Shown here one piece after another: positions 1-10,789 of a DNA stretch of 64,000 nucleotides. Origin of the DNA: Margaritifera margaritifera (lineage: Eukaryota > Mollusca > Bivalvia > Unionida > Margaritiferidae); assembly GCA_029931535.1 (NCBI GenBank), contig JAQPZY010001686.1:9955001-10019000 (forward strand), read 5' to 3'. Positions within the stretch are counted from its first letter, which is position 1; every line of letters begins with the position of its first letter. A program made the position numbers and the translations under genes. Under the pieces are notes generated by a model. It did not search any database. It was given only the letters and a program-made list of their open reading frames with translations, and was not told where the DNA came from.

Positions 1-867
1 TGGAGTTCACCATGTATTCTTGTTCCCAAGCCAGATAATACATTCCGTATGTGTACTGACTATAGAAAAGTCAACAGTGTCACCAAAACTGATTCATTTC
101 CAATCCCAAGAATGGACGATTGCATTGATAAAATTGGAAATGCGGAATATGTCACCAAGTTTGACCTTTTAAAAGGATTCTGTCAAATTCCACTGACGGA
201 AAGGGCAAAAGAAATTTCAGCATTTGCAACTCCAGATGGACTTTATCAATATAAAGTCATGCCGTTTGGAATGAAAAATTCGCCTGCAACGTTTCAACGT
301 CTGATGAACATGATAACATTTGGTCTTGATAATTGTGACGCTTATATTGATGACGTCATTATCTAGAACAACACCTGGGAAGATCATTTGGAAACCATTC
401 GAAAATTCTTCGATCGACTCAGTGATGCGAATCTGACAATTAATTTGAGCAAAAGTGAGTTTTGCCATGCTTGTGTCACATTTTTAGGACATATTGTGGG
501 ACAAGGTCAAGTTAAACCTATAGAAGCTAAGGTCAAAGCTATCTCTGAATTTCAAGTTCTGATTTGTAAAAAGCAACTGATGCGATTTCTAGGTATGGCT
601 GGATATTATCGGAAATTTTGTTCCAATTTTTCCAAAATTGCTGAACCTTTAACAAGTTTATTGAGTAAGAAAACCAAATTTCATTGGTCTGACAAGTGTC
701 AGGAATCTTTTGACAAGTTAAAGGCCATGCTTAGGAATGCACCAGTTCTTTCTGCACCAAATTTCAGTCAATCATTTAAATTATCTGTTGATGCAAGTGA
801 TGTAGGGGTTGGTGGAGTATTGATTCAAAAAGACAATGTGATTGCAGATGCACTCTCACGTGCCTAG
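1..867 (+). pseudogene. Gypsy-type reverse transcriptase / RNase H, broken
   Basis: The frame is open from base 1 and carries RT motifs: WSSPCILVPKP, the catalytic-region TKFDLLKGF, the FGMKNSPATF stretch, and YIDD at about 345-356. A TAG at 364-366 interrupts the frame just after YIDD, where copy B has a tyrosine codon. The same frame then stays open to 867 through the RT thumb/connection (FLGHIVGQG, FLGMAGYYRKF) into RNase H (VDASDVGVGGVL). There the reading jumps straight to the terminal NVIADALSRA. Compared with copy B, about 280 bp of RNase H is missing, so this copy cannot encode a full enzyme. Confidence 0.92.
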
Positions 868-996
868 AAATGTAATATTGCTTGATGTAATTAAGTCCAG
901 TATCATAAAACATGTTCTTATGTAATTTTGGTTATTATAGTATTAGATGTATATTCAAAAGAAAGCTTTATTATATAAATCTTTCTTTTTCTTTAT

Positions 997-1005
997 GAGG
1001 GGAGG
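997..1005 (+). other. Polypurine tract of copy A
   Basis: The purine run GAGGGGAGG sits immediately before the LTR start TGTTATG. This is the expected plus-strand priming site. Copy B has the same nine bases in the same place (25002-25010, minus strand). Confidence 0.85.
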
Positions 1006-1740
1006 TGTTATGTATGATGTTTATATAATATTATATATATTTTAGGAAATTATAAATGTTTCTTCACTTTAATATTTGCTTAAATCTTTATGTTTATTAG
1101 GAAAAACATGTATAACTAGTGTCCTTGAATTAGGTTGTTTTGATCAATATGTTTTCTCAATTTGAGGGTCAAGGTTGAATTTTGTTTACAAGTAAAATTA
1201 CATTAAGATGACTCATATTCTAGAACATTCTGTCATGTGACCAATCTTTATATATGCCATGTTTGGTGGACATTTATTCAGTTTTGACATTACCATCAGT
1301 CTTGTAAAGAGCTATTACAGTTGTGAAAATTCATTCCAAATTCTAAGAGAGGAATTATTTTAAATATTCATTGGATTATAACAGTGCTCATAAACTTTTG
1401 GATTTTGGATATTTAATTGACAATTTTGGAATTTATGTGAACTTATTCAGAGATTTTGGAATACTTCATTTTGACTTCAGCACATCAAGATTACTAGTAC
1501 ATCAGGACTTTGGAGACCATTAACACATCATAACATTCAAGGACACATTCTATATTTAGGACTTGTGATTAGAACAATCATTCTTATTGGATTATTAGGA
1601 TTTCAAAACACATTACTGTAAGTGACTTTTTGATTTTTCATTTTAATTATCTAGTAATAAATTGCTTGTTGATTTTTACTTGATTTGTTGGTTTCACTTT
1701 CTTTCTGTTACATTTTTTTTTAGACCATAGAGTCGTAACA
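1006..1740 (+). repeat. 3' LTR of copy A
   Basis: The LTR is about 735 bp and is bounded by the short inverted repeat TGTTA...TAACA. It aligns along its length with the 751-bp LTRs of copy B, at roughly 90% or better by eye, so it is a somewhat older relative. The bases after it (ATATA) are the start of ordinary intron. Confidence 0.9.
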
Positions 1741-2067
1741 ATATATTGTTTTATTTGTGGACAGGTCACTTATTTGACTTTGTTACCTTATCCCTATGCT
1801 TCAAGATCATCTCACAATTGTTGACCAATTTAAGTTCATGCCACATTGAAAATGGTGGAGGCAGCAGATACAGGAAATTTCAGAGAAAATAAATGGTCAG
1901 ATAAGTTACATTAGTAATTGATACATATTTAGTACAAGCAAAAGATATAAAGTAAATACAACTTTGTGATTGTTGTGTTGGACCTTGAGAGTAATAGAAA
2001 AATGTAATTCAGCTGATGATGGTATATACTGTTTTATATTTGACCAGTCTCATGCTAACCATTTCAG
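1741..2067 (+). other. Intron sequence before thioesterase exon
   Basis: I see no gene or recognisable repeat here. It ends in the splice acceptor ...CTAACCATTTCAG just before 2068; CTAAC at 2055-2059 could serve as a branch site. Confidence 0.6.
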
Positions 2068-2269
2068 GTGTGGGAATCAGATGCAAAGGTTTTGAATATA
2101 ATAGGAGAGGATGACCAATGTTGTCCACCTGAGTCATTACAGCTATTGCTGGACTGTTATCCACCCCATAAATGTTTAAATGTCCAGCTGAAGATCTACT
2201 CAGAGGCAGGCCACCTTATTGAGATTCCCTATGCTCCTCACTTTAGGATAACATATCATAAGAGTTATG
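2068..2269 (+). CDS. ACOT/BAAT-like acyl-CoA thioesterase, penultimate coding exon
   Basis: This exon encodes part of the C-terminal alpha/beta-hydrolase domain of the acyl-CoA thioesterase / bile-acid-CoA:amino-acid N-acyltransferase family, which hydrolyses or transfers acyl groups from acyl-CoA. Visible motifs are VLNIIGEDDQCC, the loop carrying the family's catalytic Asp, and SEAGHLIEIPYAPHF, carrying the catalytic His and the conserved P-Y turn. The nucleophile exon must lie left of the window. The acceptor is TTTCAG|GTGTGG and the donor is TATG|GTAAGT, leaving one base (G). The exon at 8339 begins GT, restores a Gly codon and continues QYFLWGGKPK, exactly as the family requires. Frame and splice sites agree, so this looks like a functional gene. 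Confidence 0.86.
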
Positions 2270-2388
2270 GTAAGTTCTGCCCTGCCTCCTCTTTATCTTG
2301 CAATACTTGTAATTTCTTGCAGTACTGCTCTTCAGATGCTTTTCAGATAACCTTTTTGGATATTGTGATACCATCTGTTACTTAACTA

Positions 2389-5300
2389 CAGTACAGCTCA
2401 CATTATTTTTCGGAACCCCATACTTCGCGGTGGGGGTGGAGAGAGAGTGGAGAGGATTAAGAAAAAAACTCCACCATCACTCCATGCGTCCTGACGGAGT
2501 TGCCACGGCATCTCGCGGAGAATGGCCTTGCACACCACACTTTCTCATGGAGTCGCATCCGATCTCCGATCACCACCGCAGAGTGGATGTGGTCTCGATA
2601 ATATGGGCGTGGTTTACTGTTTATAACCCATGCAAGCAGAGGTTGAGAGAGAGACGGGGGGGGGGGGGGGGAGGGCACAGATTTATCTACATTGTTATCC
2701 CTCTGGGGAGCAATTTGCTAACTTTTTGATACTGAAAAAAAAACGTAGTCATTAAGTTAATTATAAATATTTCATTGTTCTAGCGAAGATAATGTATGAT
2801 ACATAGTGCCAAATCAAATTTTAGATGATGATAACGTAATGACAATGCCTCGCAAACTATTAATACTACATTTTGCGCAATGAGTTTTATTATTTTTTTT
2901 CTTCAATACTATGTTATCAAAATCTAAACATGCATTCATATCCTTATTTCTTTTTCAGTAAAATACAAAATTTTAATGATCATATGAAAGTCAGTAATAT
3001 TGTACTAACTGCAATTAAAAGAACGATAAACATTGAACAAATTAATAACAAAGCTGAAGTCATACCTGACTGAAGTGAAACAAAATCGCACAAGTTCTGA
3101 TGGTTACTCCATGCATGAGTACTCATTCACATATTGTACGATTTTTTCTGACATCCAATCGCTTAGATAAAGCATTATTAAGATTTCACATCATTATTTT
3201 ATTTTAAACTGTACTATTTTGCATTAATTACCAAAGTAGCGTTTTTTTAAAAAATCACAAATGGTCGCAAAAGGTCATCCTAGATACATGTAGTTGACAG
3301 GTGCAGTAACCTAGCACAAGAGAAACCATCAACACTGCTTGTTTTCTTTGATATTGACGTGTTCATTTCATGTGCTAACTGTTAACCTGAAAGTACAACA
3401 GCAGCGCTTCTGCGGGTTTGTTTTCTTTGCCATTGATTTGACAAACTTGTGCATTAGATGAAATTAATGTTTAACTTTTTCTTTTTCTGTTCGTTTTCCT
3501 CTTGCATACTATGCATAATACAGAAAAATAAGATTAATAATTTTAGATCATTAACTCTTCTTAGTAAAGTTCCCCCCCCCCTTATAAAATATGGAATCCA
3601 AAGCACTACTGCGCAAGTCATCATAATCAGTTGCACTTACTATTAGAAACTGATCTTTTTTTTTTCTTTTGTACATGCTTCAGTAACAGTTTAAGTATTA
3701 CATGATTGGCTAGCTTTCTTCAATTAGCGGCCTCATCGTTCACACTAAGCCAAAAAGATGTTCCTGCCATTAAAGTTTTTCGTGATTCTGCTTATGTTTT
3801 GAAGAGTTTTTCACTAATGTGAGTTTCAAAAACAATGCTAAAATGCTTATTAATGTTAACCAAAAGTTTTCTTTTTCACTGCTTGACATGTCAACATTTT
3901 TAGTCAATCGTCAGAATTAAAATATTACAATCTGACTGGTTATAAATCTAGACGTACACAAACTGAAATCTGGAGACGTTCGGTAGTGGTAAAAAAAGTA
4001 ATAACGTGCTAGACATTATAGCGTTATGGAGCAAAAAAGAAAGAAATTTTCCCACCACTGCATGGGAATTCCCGAGCACGTGCTCTAAAGTCATGTGTGT
4101 GTGCATGGGCATCCGCAGGAATTTTCCCGGGGGGGGGGGGGGAGGGAAACCGAAGTAAAAGGGATATATTTATTATTTTTTAAAAATCGGGGTGGGGACG
4201 GGGGCATCATGCCCCCCCCCTCGCAGACCCAAGTGTGTGTGTGCATTGCACACTTTATCCACTGGGACACAGTAACTCTAGCTCTCTAGCTGTAAAGCAA
4301 TATGCCATATACAGAAACACGCTCAATAACCAAAGGCTCTAACAGTCACAAACAGGAAACTGCATACTTTAATATCTGCGTAAAAATAAAAATAAGAGTA
4401 TATTTTGTTTTTATATTTTCGCCATAGAAAAATGAGCAAATAATAGGATACATGTGAAGACAATACATCCATGCAAAATGCTCAAAACTTGTTGGAAATT
4501 AAAATCTCTGAACATCTCAGATTTTAGAATTTTCCAAATTTTTTTTCATTTCGGTAATAAGCAGAGTTCAGATTAATTGCTAACAATTATCAAACTTCCG
4601 TTGTTAATGGCGGGACCATAATTGCGGCTGTAAAGTACAACGGTCCAAGTCAGATGGCTTCGTGTGATAAAAACACACTGTTCCCAAGCTGAAACTTACA
4701 TCATCCTTTGATGCAAATCCTTGTTAATATTTTACAACAGTGTTTACAATGGTCACTGGCTTGATTTCTGAAGAACATCCGCTGAAATCAAGTCTTTATT
4801 AGGGAGAGACAATTGAATTTTCCAAGGGGGGGGGGGGGGGTAAATGCATGAAAACAGTTGTCTTTCTTTTATTTTGTAGTATAAAAAGACGTTAATCCGT
4901 TCCATATTTCACTTAAAAGAAATAAATATTGTGATGAAAGACCAAAAAAATATTCCGGTAGAAAAAGAAAAAAAACCATATAAGCCCCATATATTAAATA
5001 GTCAGTCCCTTACAGTACACATGCAGTCATAATATTCAGCCTCGTGACTGTGCTATTACTGCTTAAAGACTAAGCACGCGGTTTGCATTTCAGTGTAAAT
5101 TCAGTGTTTTAGGTTTGTTTGGTGGGGGGGGGGCGGTTTAAGCAGACACTGATGTCAATTTGGATTTTAATTGTCCATATCTCGGAGAATTACTTTCCTT
5201 TGGAACAAAATGATAAATTTATGCTGCTTGAGAAGCTCAGCAAGGTGTGCTTCTCGTCAAGTCAGTTCGTAAGTTTGTTCATATTTCTTTGAAATAAACT

Positions 5301-5694
5301 AAAAGCATAAACTTATTGCAAAAGAAGTCGATTAACCTTTTATAAACAGTAATGTGTACTGAATATACAAGACTTTTGAAATTATTTTTTTATTGTCCAA
5401 ATATGATTGAAATAAAGACGACTGATTCTTCCAGTGGTATCCGGTTGTAAATCACTCTTGACGTCTCAATCTTTCCATAGCTGGTCTTCATTCATTGGCT
5501 GTTCAAATGTCAATCAGTAATGTCAACCAGCCCCCTCCACAGTGGAGTTGACATCGGCGTGCCTAATAAAACACGGTGGTGATTTGTAGGTATTTATGCC
5601 TCCACAGCAGAGCATTATCGCAGAGCTAAAGTGGAGGGGATTAAGTCACCCACGGCAAAGCATGGGGTTCCAAAAAATCATGTGAGCTGTACTG
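2389..5694. mobile_element. Non-autonomous pogo/Tigger-like DNA element, ~3.3 kb
   Basis: The ends form terminal inverted repeats of about 46 bp, roughly 41 of 46 matching. They begin CAGTACAGCTCACAT and are flanked on both sides by the dinucleotide TA. CAG-type ends with a TA duplication are typical of pogo/Tigger (Tc1/mariner superfamily). I found no transposase reading frame inside; the interior is AT-rich with several G and C homopolymer runs. It sits in the thioesterase intron just after the exon at 2068. Confidence 0.72.
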
Positions 5695-5842
5695 TATGTA
5701 GACATGTTGTGATTTTTAGTCATAATGCAGCTGTGATTGATTATTCCTTGATTAAGTTACACCTAACAATTTTTCTTTGTTCTGTACAAAATTGTGTCAA
5801 GGAAGATTAATTTTTGATGTTATTAATGTTTCTGTTGAAGTA

Positions 5843-6257
5843 GTACCGTATTTGCCGGCCTATAAGTCGATACTTTTTTACCTGGAAGTCTGGGCTTCGT
5901 CTTATACTTCGAATCGACTTATATATGGATTATGTCATTGAAATTGCTTGACCGTATGTTAATGTAATTTTTTGTACGTGAAAATCGTTGCATACAATGT
6001 ACCAATAAATAATACCTTTAAATAATACATGTACAGACCATCTTAATCATTTTCCCAATTAATCTGGGATAGCATAGTGATACCATTAATATTCATGAAA
6101 CCGGAAGTTACTAGCGAAAGTGACGAAGCCAAGGTGTTGATCTGGCTTCGTCTTATACTCCGCATCGACTTATATATGGATGAAGGATTGAAAATTGACG
6201 AAATTAGCGAATTCGACTTATACACCGCATCGACTTATAGGCCGGCAAATACGGTAC
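5843..6257. mobile_element. MITE with perfect 28-bp terminal inverted repeats
   Basis: The left end GTACCGTATTTGCCGGCC... and the right end are exact reverse complements over 28 bp, flanked by TA on each side. The 415-bp element has no coding capacity. Its interior repeats the phrase TCGTCTTATAC...CGACTTATATATGG twice, suggesting an internal duplication. TA target and ends fit a Tc1/mariner-type MITE. Perfect ends argue for younger age than its neighbours. Confidence 0.83.
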
Positions 6258-6329
6258 TAATAGTAGTGGTATGGTGATAGTAGGTTGATGGTAGTTGTAG
6301 TAATGGTGGTAATAGTAGTAGTAATGGTA

Positions 6330-7857
6330 CAATGAAACTCTGCTATATCGTGCTTCATTATAGCACAAATTTGGATATAACACAATTGTGGCATGGCTTC
6401 CAAATTTTACAATAATTTCACCAATATATTGTAGTAATACAAAGTTTTTAAGTGCCAAAATAAACGAGTTTGATTTAGTAACTTGGCAAGATGTGTTGTA
6501 TTTTGTCAGAAAAAATGTCTTATCATCACATCTTTCTTTGTATGAATAAAGATGTTAAAAGTTTTTATTTGTGAATGTTCATTTCAGTTGTGTCAATAGT
6601 CAATCGCTGCACTTTGATCTTAGCTTACTTTAGAAAGATATCAGGTGGTTAAAAAGCTGATAATTGTTAATCTAAATATTATTGAACCATGAACAGTAAG
6701 GCCATTAAGTCTTCTTTGTGTTTGTCTTCAATGCATCTAGCATACAATTGTTGCTAAATCCAGGGTAAACAATAGCCAACAGATATTTACTTTGACAACC
6801 AGAATACACAACCAAGCACCAAACAATGCAGTGGTCAGAAAAAAAGGTTTCTCTCCCAAAGTTATAAATCAGTTAATTTACCTACCTAATTAAGTAATTG
6901 CGAATCATCAGTGTCAATCTCACAGCTTAAGGTTGTTGAAATTATTGGGCACTGCTTTATAAAAACATAAAAGATATGCGCGTGGTTTAGCTGTGTTACC
7001 AGAGTCATCATGCAATCATTCAATCAACCTAGGATTATATTTTCCATTCCCTACACACACACCCCACTCGCAAATGACTCTATTAGTTTTTGTTTGTTAA
7101 CAATTATTCATGTTGTAGGCAAAAGATTGATGTACATTATTCAGATTCGTATGGACTCCAGCAGAGAAAAGTTTAGTGGTTTAAAATGGATACATGCACT
7201 GCTTACTGGCCTCGACACATGCACATGCCTATATTCTGAACCGTAAATGTTCTTTATCTTTCCTTATTTTTTCTTTTGCATTGAATTTAGGCACATCATT
7301 ACCTTATGCTGAAATTACTCACTTGTATGCTTCTTTGTGCAAATTTTCAATAAAATGGATTCACTGTAATGGATGCAATGGCATTGGACTGTAAGTACAT
7401 GTATCAATACTTTAACTACATTATTCATCCTATACACTGTAGCATACTAAAGGGGGGGGGGGTGCCCCAGATGCCAGAGGTCTTGGGGTGCCAAAACAAC
7501 TGATAATAATTCGGGCCTTGTATTCTGGCCCTTTGGGCCATCATCGCCCCGGGGGCCATTTACCCTTTGTATGCCACTGCCTATACATATATGTTCCAAT
7601 GCTTAGTGCTCAGCTTAAAATCAAATATTAAATATGCAATCACTGTATTTTCACAATTTCTTGTTTATTATGAATTGCCATCAAAGCATGAGCTTGGTGC
7701 CTATGCTTATAACCCCTCCCCCCATATGTAGAGCCTAAGGGATGTGCATGCATCATTTTCTTTAGGTAACTGACTTGTCGTGCTATTGCATGATACATTG
7801 CATAGCATGATGGCACTATGTGAACCCTTATTATCATGCTATTGTGGGGTTTCACTG
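6330..7857. mobile_element. Old pogo/Tigger-like element, ~1.5 kb (same family as 11743-13107)
   Basis: The left end (CAATGAAACTCTGCTATATC...) and right end (...TGCTATTGTGGGGTTTCACTG) are diverged versions of the ends of the element at 11743-13107. TA flanks both sides. Internal landmarks also match in order: a GGATATAACAC...GTGGCATGGCTTCC stretch near the left end, and CATTTTCTTTAGGTAACTGACTTG near the right. No usable transposase frame is visible. It is more diverged than the copy at 11743. Confidence 0.68.
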
Positions 7858-8003
7858 TAATGTAGTGGTAGTAGCAGTAGTAGTAGTAATAGTAGTTGTA
7901 GTAGTTGAGTTCAACTTCTCTAACCAGACCTTTCTCTAATGTGGCTTTCAGTACAGACTGGCCAGATATTTATGTCATAATGAGGCTGTCCTAATACTAA
8001 TAG

Positions 8004-8226
8004 TAGTATATATACTTCCTTATAAGTCAAGTCCATCTGCAAACAACATAGATCCTGATCTGCCATCGAATATTTCACTGGCAGATCAGGATATGTGTTG
8101 TTCATTGTACTGATTACTTGTAATAAACTACATAGACCCAGATCTGCCAGCACATTATGTGATGGCAGATCTGGGTTTGTGCAGTTTGCAGTTGAACTCA
8201 ACTTAAAAGCGAGCATATACAATACC
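8004..8226. mobile_element. Foldback MITE with two internal hairpins (copy 1)
   Basis: Short outer inverted repeats (GTATATACTTCC... and ...GCGAGCATATAC) enclose two separate palindromes. Hairpin 1 is at 8042-8102, with arms containing ATCCTGATCTGCCA. Hairpin 2 is at 8125-8187, with arms containing ACCCAGATCTGCCA. The two hairpins are related to each other. The same two-hairpin layout occurs at 52073-52289, so this is a dispersed element. It has no coding capacity. Confidence 0.78.
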
Positions 8227-8303
8227 TCCTTATACTGGCAACCTCCATAAAAATGGCCACCACTTTTGGTCCAGATAGTGACCAGTTTAGGGAGGATTTA
8301 CTG
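8220..8303. mobile_element. 84-bp palindromic pogo-like MITE
   Basis: The ends CAATACCTCCTTATACTGG... and, on the opposite strand, CAGTAAATCCTCCCTAAACTGG are imperfect inverted repeats flanked by TA. This miniature element ends only 35 bp before the splice acceptor of the last thioesterase exon. It abuts the foldback element on its left. Confidence 0.5.
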
Positions 8304-8338
8304 TAATATTATTATTATTATTATTATTATAATTTCAG

Positions 8339-8475
8339 GTCAATATTTTCTTTGGGGAGGTAAACCCAAACCACATGCAGATGCACAAGAAGATGCCTGG
8401 AAGAGTATTCTGGAACATTTCAGGACACAACTTTCTTCATCTAGTTATAAGGAAAATGTACATAGCAACTTGTGA
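8339..8475 (+). CDS. ACOT/BAAT-like acyl-CoA thioesterase, terminal coding exon
   Basis: The exon starts with GT, completing the Gly codon left open by the exon at 2068. It encodes QYFLWGGKPKPHADAQEDAW followed by KSILEHFRTQL and a short tail, ending in TGA. The WGG-P-H-A-A-Q-W pattern is the hallmark C-terminal helix of the ACOT/BAAT family. The polyadenylation signal AATAAA follows about 100 bp later. The acceptor is unusual: an ATT microsatellite, not a pyrimidine tract, runs up to AATTTCAG. The protein does not end in an obvious peroxisomal SKL-type signal (last residues HSNL), so a cytosolic or other location is inferred. Confidence 0.88.
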
Positions 8476-8572
8476 TAATGGACTGCTTTAGAGGGAGAGA
8501 GAGAGAAGTAAAATCAAAACAAGAGAAAATGATCGGGTAGAGTGAATTTTTCACCTGTGATAGAATACTGTC

Positions 8573-8578
8573 AATAAA
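8573..8578 (+). promoter_or_regulatory. Polyadenylation signal of the thioesterase gene
   Basis: A canonical AATAAA lies 98 bp after the stop codon, at a reasonable distance for a short 3' UTR. No experimental support is available here. Confidence 0.6.
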
Positions 8579-8624
8579 ATCAGGTAAAAGTAAATACCTG
8601 TACCTTTAAGCCACTATGTATTTA

Positions 8625-10030
8625 TATACTGGCATACCTAGATTCATGAAAGTTTATAAGGGGATGCATCTTGATGAGTACTACACCCTCAATTCAGAAG
8701 TAGTTCAACATGACCAATACTTTATGTTTAACTAGCTTTGTAAAATTGTGTTTTAAGTTTATTTCTCAAGTTCTGTTCATGCTAGAATCATTAAACTGGA
8801 TGACTATGCATCTTGATTAGTACCACATCCTTACCACAAAAGAATGTCAATGTGACCTACATTTCACATTTTATTGGCTTAGGGTGATTGTTTTGGTTTT
8901 TTTAGCTCAAAACCAAATAGTTTTTTTAGCACCCTGTATAAATACTGTTATACCAAAATTCATGAAATTTGGTAAGGGGATATATCGTGATGAGTATTAG
9001 ATCCTTGTCGCAAAAGTAGGTAACTGTGATCCATATTTCATACTTAACTGCCCTGGTTTCAGTCTCTGAAAATGTTTATGCCAGTACCAGTATCATCAAA
9101 CTAGGTGATTATATGCATTCTTATTAGTACCATACCCTTACAACAAAAGAAGGTCATTGTGACCTACATTTAACAATTTGCTGACTCCTGTTAAGTTTTT
9201 GCATTTAACTCATGACCACATTGGTGTTTTATCTGCAGTTCCTGGAATCATGAAACCTGACAAGAGGATGCATCTTGATGAATACTACACCCTCATCTTA
9301 AAAATAGGTAACAGACCCATATTTGACATTTCACTTACTTTTGTTGAATTTGATGTTTTTACTGTTCATGCTGTAATCATTAAACTAGATGATTGCATGA
9401 ATCTCTCTTAGTACCACACCCACACCAGTAAAGGTCACTGTGACCTATATTTCACATTTTACAGGCTTAGGTTAAGTTGTTGTATTTAGTTCATGACCAC
9501 ATAGGTTTTTGGCATGCTCTGTGCATACCCGCCTATATAGAATCATGAAACTTGGGGATGCATCTGTATGAACACAATTCGCTCATTTCAGTAGTAGGTC
9601 AATATCGACCCTATTTTATGCTTCAGTGACTTGGGTTAATTTTGTGCTTGATGTTAATTTCTCAGGGATTGTTCATACTAGAATCGTGTTATTGATGATG
9701 ATATACATCTCTGTAACTAGCACACTCTTACAGCAAAAGAGACTCATTGTGAGCTATATTTCATCTTTTACTTGCTTTGGTTAAGTTTTTGCATTTTGCT
9801 CATGACCATGTATGCTTTTGGTATGTTATGTGCATACTATCTTACCTAGAATGATGAAACTTGGTGAGTGGATGCAACTTAATAAGTTATACATTGTTTT
9901 TGTCAAAAGAGGTCTCTCTGACCTATATTTCATGCTCAGTGACTTTCTTCAAATTTTGTGTTAAAAATTAATTTCTTAGGTGCTGTTTATGCTTCAATCA
10001 TGAATCTTGATAATAGGATGTATGGCTGTC
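8625..10030. repeat. Tandem array, ~290-bp units, about 4-5 copies
   Basis: A phrase like AAGGTCATTGTGACCTACATTTCAC recurs near 8850, 9140, 9425 and 9740, each time inside the same longer context (ATCATGAAACTTGG..GGATGCATCTTGATGAGTACTACACC). Units are diverged. Related sequence occurs at 47745-48060, in an APLF-like intron. Confidence 0.8.
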
Positions 10031-10639
10031 ACTCCAAGGTTACTTAAAAACCTGTCATTTTTATTCACTTTCACCCTGTAATATCTGTCTTTTAGGTGTG
10101 GACATTGATGATAGCTTTTCATTCAGATTTTAAGATCAACGATTTTACAAATTAATATAAAAACAACATTAATCTTTTTTTTCTTCAACTTATTAGCTCT
10201 ACTTTTATATGATAGAAATGAACGTTCTGTTTTTTTCTATTATGCCCTGTCACACAGTAGGTTGTTAGGTATGTAGGCAGATAGAGATAGGTGGGTGGGT
10301 AGGTAGATGGTTTCACTATATGACAGTACAATACTGGTTATATAGTACCAATTAAAAATTAAAAATTAAAATGTTAAAATGATTAAAAGTTCAAATGTAA
10401 AGATAAAAGATTGCAAAAATATCTTTAGTTAGAAAAGTGTCAAGATCATTTTAGTCTGAATTTATTTTCTGCATGATAATGTTGATGATGGCTACTGGAG
10501 ACTAGTGAAAGTAGAAGTGAGCATTGTAACCATTGATTTTTATATTATTTTTTTTTTGTTGCTTTCATGTTTGCCATGTTGATTTGGGGGTTTCTTTTGG
10601 TTGGTTTTAACTGCCCTTTTACCACATTATCGGCTGTAT
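10031..10639. other. Intergenic, no gene seen
   Basis: AT-rich sequence with a short GTAGG/TAGG simple repeat near 10260-10310 and an A/T-rich run (AAAAATTAAAAATTAAAA) near 10355. I see no coding exon or element ends. Confidence 0.5.
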
Positions 10640-10785
10640 CATGCCAAGGAAATGGGAGCCAAGTACCTTTCCCAAGGACACACTGAGGCAGTCACCTTGA
10701 TCTGGCTTGGATGGGTATTAAACCTGCAACCCTTGGATTACAAGTCCAACACTATTCCAGGTGAGCTACTGTGGCTCCCTTGCCA
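10640..10785 (-). mobile_element. tRNA-derived SINE (1)
   Basis: Read on the minus strand, there is an A-box-like TAGCTCACCTGGAATAGTG and a B-box-like GGTTGCAGGTTTAATAC. The downstream tail is TGTGTCCTTGGGAAAGGTAC. The same tail follows the SINE at 14040-14195, which supports a common SINE family. The promoter boxes are diverged, so this copy is probably inactive. Confidence 0.68.
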
Positions 10786-10789
10786 TGTT

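Larger units (their letters stand above)
1..1740 (+). mobile_element. Gmr1-like Ty3/Gypsy LTR element, 3' part (copy A)
   Basis: This is the 3' portion of an LTR retrotransposon that enters from the left edge in mid-RT. It runs through RNase H and the polypurine tract to the end of its 3' LTR. Its internal sequence closely matches the minus-strand copy at 24251-30869, so the family assignment rests on direct comparison within the window. It lies in the same orientation as the thioesterase exon that follows, and so within an intron of that gene. The matching 5' LTR and the target-site duplication are outside the window. Confidence 0.93.

Noticed and set aside
217..468. Minus-strand ORF over the RT of copy A, and the matching ORF at 25817-26068
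   Set aside because: Shadow frames opposite the RT coding strand, repeated in both copies for that reason only.
697..712. Differences between the Gypsy copies read as selection or domestication
   Set aside because: All copies carry disabling lesions; nothing suggests host co-option.
2430..2729. 99-codon ORF with Gly-rich end
   Set aside because: Lies in the terminal region of the 2389-5694 DNA element and crosses a G homopolymer; not protein-like.
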